Part shown: positions 18,438 to 26,560 of the stretch, piece by piece
How positions within the stretch are numbered: position 1 is the stretch's first letter
Layout: each line of letters starts with the position of its first letter
DNA from: JASFHF01 sp050123375
GTDB taxonomy: Bacteria > Pseudomonadota > Gammaproteobacteria > UBA12402
Length of the DNA stretch: 64,000 nt
Assembly (NCBI GenBank): GCA_050123375.1
Contig: JASFHF010000003.1
Coordinates: 25,202-89,201, forward strand
Direction of reading: 5' to 3'
The notes under the pieces: model-generated
Told to the model about the DNA's origin: nothing
The model's database searches: none
What the model saw: the letters and a program-made list of their open reading frames with translations, nothing else
Made by a program: the position numbers and the translations under genes

Positions 18438-19388
18438 CTATTGTTCTAATAGTTTTTTTTCTAATTTATGAATATCTTCCATAATGGTAAAGTTTTTTTC
18501 ATTTTGGATTTTAATGCGCCATATGGCAGTTGATACGCTTGAATATGATTTATTGGAAAATTCTTTAGCGATTTCTTTCAAACTATATTTTCCGATTTTG
18601 CGTGCTAGCCACATTGCTATTATTCTAGGTGTGTTTGTTGTAAATGGAGTTGGTTTTTCAATTTCATCTAGGTTGACTTTATAATATTTTGCTACTTCTT
18701 TTTTGATTTTTTCTATCGTTGGATAATTTTTTGTAATGTTTTTAGTTATTTCAATGCTGTATTTACGTTTTAGCTTTTTAATTATTTCTTCAAATTCTCG
18801 GTTGCCGTATACTGTAACCCATTTACCATTTTTATATGGTTGTTCTTTATGTTCAGTTTCAACGAATTCCTTATAAGCAGCTATTGTATTCTTGCCAGAA
18901 AAATAACCGAGGATTTTATTTAGATGCAACCATTTTGGAGGATTGACATTTTGCAAATAGGCAGCATAGCTGGACCATTGATAATTTTGTGGTTTTTTAA
19001 CCATATTTGCTCTTACTGGATTAAGGTGAATGTAGCGGCTAACGTACAATAAATATGTGTCATGAGAAACTATGGTTGATTTAAATCTGCCTTTAAAAAG
19101 TGGTCCATCAGTTTTTCTGGTGTGATTATAATATGCTGCATACAAACTGTTTAAATATCTGATAGCGCTGCTTAAATTAGCAGAGGGTGTTTTTATTAAC
19201 AAATGGTAGTGATTGCTCATCAGACAATAAGCGTGTACTTCAATTTCGTATTGTTTGATGGTTTTTTGTAATAAAGATAAAAACTTTTTTCGGTCATTAT
19301 TAGAGTGAAAAATTGTTTTGGAAGCGGCACCGCGGTTAGTAACATGATGCCATGAGTTGTTGTAATTTATGCGAGGTTGTCTTGCCAT
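18438..19388 (-). CDS. REP-associated tyrosine transposase (RAYT, Y1_Tnp) with DnaA-like C-terminal domain
   Basis: 316 residues. The N-terminal Y1 transposase domain shows the HUH-type metal motif HYHLLIKT, the NRG and WHHVTNRG start, and the GPLFKGRFKSTIV...YVSRYIHLNPVRA blocks typical of RAYTs. The C-terminal 100 residues (TPRIIAMWLARKIGKYSLKEIAKEFSNKSYSSVSTAIWRI) resemble DnaA domain IV, a helix-turn-helix that would bind DNA. RAYTs are thought to move or maintain REP palindromes by single-strand cleavage. I start at 19388, six bases after GGAG. REP pairs flank the gene in inverted orientation. Confidence 0.9.
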   Translation of the reverse strand: MARQPRINYNNSWHHVTNRGAASKTIFHSNNDRKKFLSLLQKTIKQYEIEVHAYCLMSNHYHLLIKTPSANLSSAIRYLNSLYAAYYNHTRKTDGPLFKGRFKSTIVSHDTYLLYVSRYIHLNPVRANMVKKPQNYQWSSYAAYLQNVNPPKWLHLNKILGYFSGKNTIAAYKEFVETEHKEQPYKNGKWVTVYGNREFEEIIKKLKRKYSIEITKNITKNYPTIEKIKKEVAKYYKVNLDEIEKPTPFTTNTPRIIAMWLARKIGKYSLKEIAKEFSNKSYSSVSTAIWRIKIQNEKNFTIMEDIHKLEKKLLEQ

Positions 19389-19576
19389 AAACATCTCCTA
19401 TGAAGTGTAGAAATTATCGCGATTGTGTATCGCGGAAAAGATTATATTAAAATAAAAATTTGGTTTTGATTGAATGGAGTGAAAAGTTATGATGAAAAGC
19501 TTATTATTGCAAAAAAAATAAAAAAAATAAATTGTTTTTTAATAAACAAGTTGTGTATAGTTAACTCCTTCTTTGC

Positions 19577-19657
19577 CATGTAATGAGTGAAGATGCGACC
19601 CCTATTAAAATTAAATAAAATCAAAGAGTTGCCATGTAATGAGTAAAGATGCGGCCC
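19577..19657. repeat. Two tandem family A REP arms, right border of the RAYT unit
   Basis: Inverted copies of the left border: ATGTAATGAGTGAAGATGCG followed by ACCCC at 19577-19602, and a variant (ATGTAATGAGTAAAGATGCG followed by GCCC) at 19632-19657, with an A/T-rich spacer containing AAATCAAAGAG. The second arm contains the start codon of the following gene. Confidence 0.88.
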
Positions 19658-20463
19658 TACTTTTGTTGTTGCCGGTGTTGGTGTTTGCACGGCCAGTGCA
19701 TAAGGTTGTAGCGCTCGCGCCAAATTTAACGGAGATTGTTTTTGCTGTAGGGGCAGGCAAAAAATTAATTGGTGTTTCAAGTTTTAGTGATTATCCAAAA
19801 GCCGCCAAAAAAATACCGGTGGTTGCGACATTTAATGGTTTGGATGTAGAAAAAATTATTAGTTTGCATCCTGATTTAGTGCTTGCTTGGCGAGGGGGCA
19901 ATCCGGCTGAACAGCTTAATCGATTAAGAAAATTAGGTATTACAGTATATGTTGCATCATTTAATAAAATAACCGACATTCCGAACAATATTTTAGCAAT
20001 TGGTAAATTAGTTGGAAAGCAAACAACTGCGCGTAAGGTTGCAAACAAATTTACACAAAATTATTTGCAATTAAAAAATAATTACGCGCATAAAAAACCA
20101 ATAAAAGTTTTTTATGAATTGTCCTGGCAGCCGTTGATTACTTTAAATAAAAAATCAATGGTTGGTCAGGTAATTAAGTTGTGCAGTGGAAGAAATATTT
20201 TTGCTGACACATCAATTGTAGCTCCGCATGTTGGTATTGCGAGTGTGTTGGCGGCTAATCCACAATTGATTTTAGTGAGTAAACAAGCTGGATTTGGTGA
20301 TCTTGCTATTAAAGGATGGAGTGATTACCCGCAGTTAAACGCAATTAAAAATCATCATATTTTTACTGTGGGTTCGAATACTTTAGAACGCCCTGGACCG
20401 CGTATTTTACAAGCAGCGCAGCAAGTATGTGCTGCTATTGATGTGGTGAGAATGAATCATTGA
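19639..20463 (+). CDS. Periplasmic metal/cobalamin-type binding protein, BtuF-like, with REP-derived start
   Basis: 274 residues. The helical-backbone metal receptor fold is shown by VVALAPNLTEIVFAVGAGKKLIGVSSFSDYPKAA, NGLDVEKIISLHPDLVLAWRGG and GRNIFAD...VGIASVLAANPQLIL. It should bind cobalamin or a similar ligand for an ABC importer; no permease genes are adjacent. The N-terminus MSKDAALLLLLPVLVFA is short for a signal peptide, and its first five or six codons are REP sequence. No ribosome site of ordinary strength is visible. Confidence 0.85.
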   Translation: MSKDAALLLLLPVLVFARPVHKVVALAPNLTEIVFAVGAGKKLIGVSSFSDYPKAAKKIPVVATFNGLDVEKIISLHPDLVLAWRGGNPAEQLNRLRKLGITVYVASFNKITDIPNNILAIGKLVGKQTTARKVANKFTQNYLQLKNNYAHKKPIKVFYELSWQPLITLNKKSMVGQVIKLCSGRNIFADTSIVAPHVGIASVLAANPQLILVSKQAGFGDLAIKGWSDYPQLNAIKNHHIFTVGSNTLERPGPRILQAAQQVCAAIDVVRMNH

Positions 20464-20472
20464 GCTTTTTAG

Positions 20473-21486
20473 TTATATATTATTTATAGAATAATTTAGT
20501 AGTTTTGTTTTTTCAGAGAGTGATTCTGGATTTTCTAGCGTGTTTTTGATTTTATCTAATAATTTATGGGATTTTGATTGATATCCCTCACAACATCCAC
20601 AATTAAACAAAGAATAAAATCCGGTGCCAGTGTTTTTAATAATGTCTTTTTCGTTATCTGCAATGATTTGCAGAATTTCTTCGTTGCTTTTATTTTCTTC
20701 AATTGCATCAATAACTTTTTTTATACCGAGTGCTTTAAGTAAATCTTTGCGGGTTGCTCTGTTTATTATGGTTAGTATGGATTGTTTTAGTTTTTTGAAC
20801 TCTTCTGTTTTTGTTAATAGGGGTAATTCTTGGTTAGGAGTTTTTTCAGGGTAATTTAATTTTATTTGATTTTTTAAGAGTTGTTCCAATTGTGAACCGG
20901 TTATTTGTATATCAATTATTGCATCATATTTTGACATTTGCTTTTTTTTATTGAAAGGTGGTGTAACTTTGAATTCGTAATCTTTTCGTGATCTCGCTGC
21001 TGTTAATTTAACGGCATTTATAAACAAGTCTGTGAGAATATATTGTACGAAACTGTCGTAACATGTTGGGTGTGTTCTGCTAGTGCTATACCTTGTATGA
21101 ATTTTATGTTTTTTTATATGATCTTTGAATTCGTTTGATAGGGTTTTAATTGTTTTGTCAGGAGCTAATGTTATAGCTTCATAAGCGGTAAAATATAAGC
21201 TTAAATATGGCGTACTTCGCCAAAAAGTATCTGGTGTAAAACAACTATTTGAATTAATTTTTATTAGTTTTGAGGTTATGTGATGCAGTCGTTGTTTTGT
21301 TAAAAATGGTGCGATGTTGATTACAAAATCAATCATAGCTTCTTGTTTGTTACAGCCGTTTACTATAAAGTTTTTTTGCTTTGCTAGAGTTTCTAATTCC
21401 TTATCTTTAATGGTGCCATTTACAAGTTTGGCGCCATATTTTTTGATTAATTTCAATGTATTTTTCAATGGTCCTTTTGATAGCAT
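20473..21486 (-). CDS. Hypothetical protein, 337 residues
   Basis: I do not recognise a family. The protein is lysine-rich and mostly helical, without signal peptide or membrane segments. Near the C-terminus it has a cysteine cluster FNCGCCEGY. GAGGGA precedes the ATG, so translation is likely. It converges on the BtuF-like gene with about ten bases between the stops. The lack of relatives among core genes and the helical, charged make-up would fit an effector-like or lineage-specific protein, but that is speculation. Confidence 0.7.
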   Translation of the reverse strand: MLSKGPLKNTLKLIKKYGAKLVNGTIKDKELETLAKQKNFIVNGCNKQEAMIDFVINIAPFLTKQRLHHITSKLIKINSNSCFTPDTFWRSTPYLSLYFTAYEAITLAPDKTIKTLSNEFKDHIKKHKIHTRYSTSRTHPTCYDSFVQYILTDLFINAVKLTAARSRKDYEFKVTPPFNKKKQMSKYDAIIDIQITGSQLEQLLKNQIKLNYPEKTPNQELPLLTKTEEFKKLKQSILTIINRATRKDLLKALGIKKVIDAIEENKSNEEILQIIADNEKDIIKNTGTGFYSLFNCGCCEGYQSKSHKLLDKIKNTLENPESLSEKTKLLNYSINNI

Positions 21487-21550
21487 TTTTTGTCCCTCAG
21501 GTTAGAATTTTATTATAGTTTAACAGTTAATTCTTAAGGGAATATTAAAT

Positions 21551-22150
21551 TTACGAAAAAAATAAATCATTTATTTCTGTTTGTGAAATCGGTCCTTGGC
21601 GCAAAATTTTTGGTTTTTTACAAGTTAAATCTACGATGGTAGAAGCAGATTTTAGTTTGCAGACGCCACCATCGACAATTAAATCTGTTTTATTTCCTAA
21701 GGCTTGTTTAACTTCTTCTGCAGAAGTTGGCGGTGGTTCGCTAAACAAATTTGCTGATGGTGCGGCAAGTCCATGCGGAAAATTTTGTAAGATTTTTTGT
21801 GTAAGCGGATGATTGGGACAGCGTAAACCAATCGTTTCAAGTCCGCCAGTAATAATTGTAGAAATGTTCGGTGCTTTTTTTAAAACAATCGTCAATGGTC
21901 CCGGCCAAAATTTTTCGATTAATTTATAGGCAATTTTTGGAATATCAATTGCTAAATTATTTAAGTCAGTTTCGCGCGCAATCATCACTGGTAATGGATG
22001 ACTGAGCGGTCTGTTTTTTACTGCAAAGATTTTTTTTACTGCATCAATGTTAGTGGCATCCGCCGCTAAACCATAAACAGTTTCGGTTGGTATTGCGACT
22101 AATTTGCCGTTACGCAATAATTCGATGGCTTGTTCAATTTGATCGTTCAT
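21551..22150 (-). CDS. tsaC: L-threonylcarbamoyladenylate synthase (YrdC/Sua5 domain)
   Basis: 199 residues. YrdC-domain motifs are clear: IPTETVYGLAADA, KNRPLSHPLPVMIA, WPGPLTIVLKK, GLRCPNHP and APSANLFSEPPPTSAEEV. It makes threonylcarbamoyl-AMP for the t6A base next to the tRNA anticodon. I start at the ATG at 22150 (MNDQIEQAIELLRNG), as other family members do; a longer frame runs to 22204. A TATAAT lies only about 20 bases before this ATG and no ribosome site is visible, so the mRNA may have a very short leader. Confidence 0.9.
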   Translation of the reverse strand: MNDQIEQAIELLRNGKLVAIPTETVYGLAADATNIDAVKKIFAVKNRPLSHPLPVMIARETDLNNLAIDIPKIAYKLIEKFWPGPLTIVLKKAPNISTIITGGLETIGLRCPNHPLTQKILQNFPHGLAAPSANLFSEPPPTSAEEVKQALGNKTDLIVDGGVCKLKSASTIVDLTCKKPKILRQGPISQTEINDLFFS

Positions 22151-22223
22151 GGCAAGCAGTCTAGCATGATTATAGAAGCCAATTAAAGATTTATTTTTGA
22201 CCAATTTTCCTGCATAATAACAC

Positions 22224-22360
22224 GGGGTCGCATCTTTACTTATTACATATGGGATGTAAGCTGGATTCTTTAAGGGTCGGAGCTTTACATGATTACACGC
22301 TGCACGTGTAATTATGTAAAGCTCACGACCCGCTTGATTGATAAGTGAAGATGCGACCCC
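22224..22360. repeat. Nested REP palindromes, family A (one inside another)
   Basis: Outer arms at 22224-22248 (GGGGTCGCATCTTTACTTAT...) and 22341-22360 (ATAAGTGAAGATGCGACCCC) are the RAYT-type repeat. The space between them holds a second, diverged palindrome, 22274-22331, with arms GGGTCGGAGCTTTACAT and its inverted copy. It fills the gap between tsaC and trpS. Confidence 0.85.
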
Positions 22361-22376
22361 ATTATTGGAGGGATTT

Positions 22377-23576
22377 ATGACTACACAACAACGGGTTTTA
22401 TCAGGGATGCGGCCAACCGGTGGTTTACATTTGGGTCATTACCATGGGGTTTTGAAAAATTGGCTTAAATTACAGCATGAATACGACTGTTTTTTTGGTG
22501 TGGTTGATTTGCATGCGTTAACTACTGAATATGCAACTCCGGGAAAAATTAAGCAAGATACATGGAATATGGTGATTGATTGGTTGGCAGCGGGAATTAA
22601 TCCGGGGGCGGCGCATATTTTTATTCAGTCAAAAGTCCCAGAGATATCTGAATTGCATGTTCTGTTATCAATGATTACCCCTTTAAGCTGGCTGGAACGG
22701 ATGCCTACTTATAAGGATCAACAGCAGAAGCTTAAAGATAAAGATTTGTCTACTTATGGCTTTCTTGGTTATCCGTTGCTTCAGGCGGCTGATATTTTAG
22801 CGTTTAAGTCAGATCAAATACCTGTGGGCGAAGATCAGGTGCCGCATGTGGAATTAGCGCGTGAGATTGCACGGCGTTTTAATCATTTGTATGGACGGGA
22901 TGCTGATTATCAGCAAAAAGCAGAAGATGCCATCAAAAAGTTAGGCAAAAAACAAGCGAAACTATATCGCGAGCTGATGAATAATTATCAGGAAAAGGGC
23001 AAGCTGGAAGCATTGGAGAAAGGGTGCGCTTTGGTAGAAGGTCAAGGGCATTTGACACTTAATGATCGAGAGCGTCTATTTGGGTATTTAGAAGGTGGCG
23101 GCAAGATTATTTTGCCGGAGCCGGAGGCTTTATTGACCGATATACCGCAATTTCCGGGTTTGGATGGGCAAAAAATGTCCAAATCGTATCATAATACGAT
23201 TGAGTTGCGTGAGGATCCCAAAAAGGTCGATATCAAGGTGCGGACTATGCCGACTGATCCGGCCAGGATACGTAGAACTGACCCTGGTGACCCAAAAAAA
23301 TGTCCGGTGTGGAAGCTGCATAAGGTGTATTCTGATGATGGGGTGAAAGATTGGGTATGCGAAGGGTGCCGTTCTGCTGGTATAGGATGTATTGATTGCA
23401 AAGAGCCATTGATTGAAGCTATTATTAAAGAACAGGCTCCGATTCGTGAGCAAGCGCAAGAGTTTGTGAATAATCCAAATTTAGTGCGTACTATAGTTGC
23501 TGAGGGATGTGAGGCGGCGCGTGATGTTGCAAAGCAAACTATTGAAGAAGTGCAGGAAATTATAGGTTTGGCGTGA
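22377..23576 (+). CDS. trpS: Tryptophanyl-tRNA synthetase
   Basis: 399 residues. The HIGH-type motif is PTGGLHLGHYHGVLKNW, the tryptophan pocket GYPLLQAADIL and KMSKS (QKMSKSYHNTIEL) are present. A cysteine-rich insertion near the C-terminus (CPVWKLHKVY...CEGCRSAGIGCIDCKEPL) makes it longer than the E. coli enzyme; such longer forms occur in other proteobacteria. GGAGGG lies six bases before the ATG at 22377. scpA starts one base after the stop, so the two are probably co-transcribed. Confidence 0.96.
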   Translation: MTTQQRVLSGMRPTGGLHLGHYHGVLKNWLKLQHEYDCFFGVVDLHALTTEYATPGKIKQDTWNMVIDWLAAGINPGAAHIFIQSKVPEISELHVLLSMITPLSWLERMPTYKDQQQKLKDKDLSTYGFLGYPLLQAADILAFKSDQIPVGEDQVPHVELAREIARRFNHLYGRDADYQQKAEDAIKKLGKKQAKLYRELMNNYQEKGKLEALEKGCALVEGQGHLTLNDRERLFGYLEGGGKIILPEPEALLTDIPQFPGLDGQKMSKSYHNTIELREDPKKVDIKVRTMPTDPARIRRTDPGDPKKCPVWKLHKVYSDDGVKDWVCEGCRSAGIGCIDCKEPLIEAIIKEQAPIREQAQEFVNNPNLVRTIVAEGCEAARDVAKQTIEEVQEIIGLA

Positions 23577-23577
23577 G

Positions 23578-24459
23578 ATGACAGAGGCAGAAGCACAACA
23601 GGCTGGGACAGAATCACAAGCTAATGTGGAAGCAGTAACCTCTTATGCAAAAGTTCAAGGGGAAGCGATTACTTCTTTGCCGCAGGATTTATATATTCCT
23701 CCGGAAGCATTGCAGATTTTTCTCGAGGCGTTTGAAGGTCCTTTAGATTTATTACTGTATTTAATCAAAAAACAAAATATCGATATTTTAGATATTCCAA
23801 TTGCTGAAATTACCCGGCAATACATGGAATATGTTGAAATGATGAAAGAGCTGCATTTGGATTTAGCAGCAGATTATTTGGTAATGGCGGCGATGTTGGC
23901 GGAAATCAAATCACGCATGTTACTGCCGCGGATAATTAACGAAGAAGGTGAAGAAGAGGATCCGCGCGCAGAATTAATTAGGCGTTTACAGGAATATGAA
24001 CGTTATAAACAAGCAGCGGAAGATTTGAATGAATTACCGCGGCGTGAACGTGATACATTTGCGGCTTTTGCTGATGTTCCTAAATGGGAAGTTGAAAAAC
24101 CAAAACCGCAAGTTGATTATAAAGATTTAATTTTTGCTTTTCATGATGTGTTAAAGCGGATTGAATTAAGAGCGCATCATCACATTAAACGCAAAATTTT
24201 GTCAGTAAATGATCGCATCAAACGTATTTTGCAACAAGTGGAAGCGGAAGAATTTGTGCCGTTTACGGCTTTTTTTGATTTTGCTGAAGGACGCATGGGC
24301 GTTGTAGTGACATTTATTGCGATTTTAGAATTATTTAAAAGTGCATTAATTGAAGTTGTACAATCTGATGCTTTTGAGCAATTACATATTAAAGCTGCGG
24401 TTAATGCTATATCCATTGTGCCTGAAGATGCGAGATTTACAACTGACAAAAATACTTAG
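23578..24459 (+). CDS. scpA: Segregation and condensation protein A
   Basis: 293 residues. The kleisin N-terminal block FEGPLDLLLYLIKKQNIDILDIPIAEITRQYMEY and LAADYLVMAAMLAEIKSRMLLPR are diagnostic; the C-terminal winged helix (VVVTFIAILELFKSALIEVVQ) contacts the SMC head. With ScpB it closes the SMC ring that compacts chromosomes. The first 45 residues are low in conserved motifs. Confidence 0.95.
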   Translation: MTEAEAQQAGTESQANVEAVTSYAKVQGEAITSLPQDLYIPPEALQIFLEAFEGPLDLLLYLIKKQNIDILDIPIAEITRQYMEYVEMMKELHLDLAADYLVMAAMLAEIKSRMLLPRIINEEGEEEDPRAELIRRLQEYERYKQAAEDLNELPRRERDTFAAFADVPKWEVEKPKPQVDYKDLIFAFHDVLKRIELRAHHHIKRKILSVNDRIKRILQQVEAEEFVPFTAFFDFAEGRMGVVVTFIAILELFKSALIEVVQSDAFEQLHIKAAVNAISIVPEDARFTTDKNT

Positions 24460-24527
24460 TTGAGTTTAGTGATAATTACCGCGCATATAAGATTGATGTT
24501 CTTTTAGAGCTATAATGATGCGCGGTT

Positions 24528-24570
24528 ACTCATGATTTTACAAAAACAAACTAATTGTAAAATCATGAGT
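24528..24570. repeat. 43-bp palindrome, family B (second copy)
   Basis: Perfect 16-bp arms (ACTCATGATTTTACAA and complement) in the 181-bp gap between scpA and scpB. Relative to the copy at 11779-11821 it is inverted, and its stem carries matched substitutions on both sides, so pairing has been kept. Confidence 0.9.
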
Positions 24571-24640
24571 TTCTTTTAAAAACTGACACTAGTATTTTTT
24601 GCATCTTAATGTAATGGGTATTTAATAGAGGTAACAGAAA

Positions 24641-25414
24641 ATGAGTGATTTGAAACAATTACATCGTATTATTGAGGGTGCTTTATTTGCATCAAATGAA
24701 CCGCTTTCAATTGAGCGTATTGCTGCATTGTTTGCGGATGAAGCAGAAAAACCGGATAAAAAAACTATTCGGCAGGCACTGCAGGATTTAATTGAAAATT
24801 ATGCTGAGCATGGAGTGGAATTAAAAGAATTAGCTAGTGGTTATCAATTTCAGGTTAAAGCGGATTTGGCAAAATGGATAAAACGTTTATGGGAAGAACG
24901 TCCGCCAAGATATTCGCGGGCTTTATTGGAAACATTGGTATTAGTTGCTTATCGACAACCGATTACCCGAGGTGAAATCGAAGAAGTACGCGGTGTGGCG
25001 GTAAGTACAAATATCATGAAAACTTTATTAGATCGCGAATGGGTAAAAGTTGTTGGTCATCGTGATGTTCCGGGAAAACCAGGATTATATGCTACAACTA
25101 AAGCATTTCTTGATTATTTTGGTTTAAAAAGTTTAGAGGATTTACCGCCGTTAGCTGAAGTGCGTGATTTAGATAAAGCTGGTGAAAAGTTGCAGGAACA
25201 ACTTGATGCTGCAGTTGAAAATGTTTTGGCTTCCGAAAATTTAGTTGCGACAAATGAAGTAAAGGATGAAGATGTTGTTGAAGATGTTATTAATAATGCT
25301 GCTAGTGATGAAATTATTGCAGATAAAACGCAAGATGATGTTGATGATATAGTTACTGATGATTTGTTAAATATGTATAATGAAGCAGAAGAAAATTTTG
25401 GGCAAACTGAATAA
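24641..25414 (+). CDS. scpB: Segregation and condensation protein B
   Basis: 257 residues. Two winged-helix domains are seen, with the conserved start LHRIIEGALFASNEPLSIERIAALF and YSRALLETLVLVAYRQPITRGEIEEVRGV. The acidic C-terminal tail (about 60 residues rich in D and E) is not conserved in the family. Partner of ScpA in the SMC complex. Its stop is directly followed by a duplicated rluB start. Confidence 0.95.
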   Translation: MSDLKQLHRIIEGALFASNEPLSIERIAALFADEAEKPDKKTIRQALQDLIENYAEHGVELKELASGYQFQVKADLAKWIKRLWEERPPRYSRALLETLVLVAYRQPITRGEIEEVRGVAVSTNIMKTLLDREWVKVVGHRDVPGKPGLYATTKAFLDYFGLKSLEDLPPLAEVRDLDKAGEKLQEQLDAAVENVLASENLVATNEVKDEDVVEDVINNAASDEIIADKTQDDVDDIVTDDLLNMYNEAEENFGQTE

Positions 25415-25533
25415 ATTGTGAAAACTGAAAAACCTGTAGTGTCATCCCGCGGCCTGGTTTGTTGACCGCGGGATCCACGCTGTTTTTATCCCACTTATTA
25501 AAAAGTTGTAAACAAATTGTGAAAACTGAAAAA
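25413..25533. repeat. Palindrome insertion flanked by a 20-bp direct repeat
   Basis: The 20-bp sequence AAATTGTGAAAACTGAAAAA occurs at 25413-25432 and again at 25514-25533. Between the copies are 81 bases with a family C palindrome (GTCATCCCGCGG...CCGCGGGATCCAC, about 25440-25478). The repeated 20-mer is the rluB start (GTGAAAACTGAAAAA), so the inserted block looks bounded by a target duplication. Confidence 0.85.
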
Positions 25534-26265
25534 ATTCAAAAAGTTTTAGCAAATCTAGGTTTAGCTTCGCGCCGGCAAATTGAACAATGGATTTCAGCAG
25601 GACGGATTAAAGTTGATGGTAAAATTGCTAAACTTGGTGATCGCGTTACTGATCAGGAAAAAATTTCTGTTGATGGTCGTCTAGTTAAAAGAATTCCAGT
25701 AAAAACTTCAACTACTAGAGTATTGATTTATCACAAACCTATTGGCGAAGTTTGTACCCGTTCGGATGAAAAAAATCGCAAAACAGTTTTTGATAATTTA
25801 CCGGTTTTGCACAATGCGCGTTGGATAATGGTTGGACGTTTAGATATTAATACTTCGGGTTTATTATTGTTTACCAATAACGGAGAACTGGCAAATCGAC
25901 TAATGCATCCATCGAAGCAAATTGAACGGAAATATTCGGTTAGAGTTTTGGGAACGGTGAGTCAGGAAATTTTAGATAATTTATTGCGCGGCGTTCAATT
26001 AGAAGATGGACATGCGCGGTTTGTTAAGATTCATCGTGTTCGTAGTTTTGAACGTAATGCCGCGAACCAATGGTATCATGTAGTGCTGCGCGAAGGACGT
26101 AACCGCGAAGTGAGACGTTTGTGGGAATCGCAAGGACTAAAAGTTAACAAATTATCGCGCATTCGATTTGGCGGCATAAAACTACCGCGCACGCTACCGC
26201 GCGGACAATGGTTTGAATTAAGCGACAGAGAAGTCAAAGCCATGTTGCATCGGGTTGGAATGTAG
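25519..26265 (+). CDS. rluB: 23S rRNA pseudouridine synthase RluB type
   Basis: 248 residues from the GTG at 25519: an S4 domain (EKIQKVLANLGLASRRQIEQWISAGRIKVDG) then the RsuA/RluB catalytic domain with the key aspartate in GRLDINTSGLLLFTNNG. RluB modifies U2605 of 23S rRNA (E. coli numbering); RluE/RluF are less likely given length and the scpB neighbour. The frame is open upstream to 25459, but that stretch is inserted repeat DNA. scpA-scpB-rluB is a widespread order. Confidence 0.92.
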   Translation: MKTEKIQKVLANLGLASRRQIEQWISAGRIKVDGKIAKLGDRVTDQEKISVDGRLVKRIPVKTSTTRVLIYHKPIGEVCTRSDEKNRKTVFDNLPVLHNARWIMVGRLDINTSGLLLFTNNGELANRLMHPSKQIERKYSVRVLGTVSQEILDNLLRGVQLEDGHARFVKIHRVRSFERNAANQWYHVVLREGRNREVRRLWESQGLKVNKLSRIRFGGIKLPRTLPRGQWFELSDREVKAMLHRVGM

Positions 26266-26288
26266 AAAGTTATTAGCATGGCTATGGC

Positions 26289-26402
26289 TGTCATCCCGCG
26301 GTGCTTTTTTTGCTGTCATCCCGCGGCCTTGTCAGTTGACCGCGGGATCCAGGATTCACAACTGTCATCCCGCGGCCTTGTCAGTTGACCGCGGGATCCA
26401 GG
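26289..26402. repeat. Cluster of family C palindromes
   Basis: One half-copy (26289-26301) and two full copies (26314-26352 and 26363-26402) of TGTCATCCCGCGGCCTTGTC followed by AGTTGACCGCGGGATCCAG. The full copies are direct repeats of each other. They follow rluB and precede the tRNA gene. The same family was seen in the rluB 5' insertion. Confidence 0.9.
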
Positions 26403-26487
26403 GCTGTTATTGTTTGTTAAATTAAATATTAATTGCGATGAGCTATTATATTTACTAAAATCCTGTTTCACAGCTTTCAAAGATAAG

Positions 26488-26560
26488 GCTGGCGTAGCTC
26501 AGCAGGTAGAGCAACTGATTTGTAATCAGTAGGTCGTAGGTTCGATTCCTATCGCCAGCT
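26488..26560 (+). tRNA. tRNA-Thr (anticodon TGT)
   Basis: A 73-base cloverleaf: acceptor arms GCTGGCG and CGCCAGC, D arm GTAGCTCAGCAGGTAGAGC, anticodon loop TTTGTAA (anticodon TGT, reading ACA), T arm TAGGTTCGATTCCTA, discriminator T. CCA is not encoded. Core genes end here and accessory genes begin, which fits use of the tRNA 3' end as an integration site; no second copy of its end is in the window. Confidence 0.95.

Noticed and set aside
26289..26402. Possible CRISPR array
   Set aside because: Only two and a half units, each itself a palindrome, no unique spacers of regular length and no cas genes.
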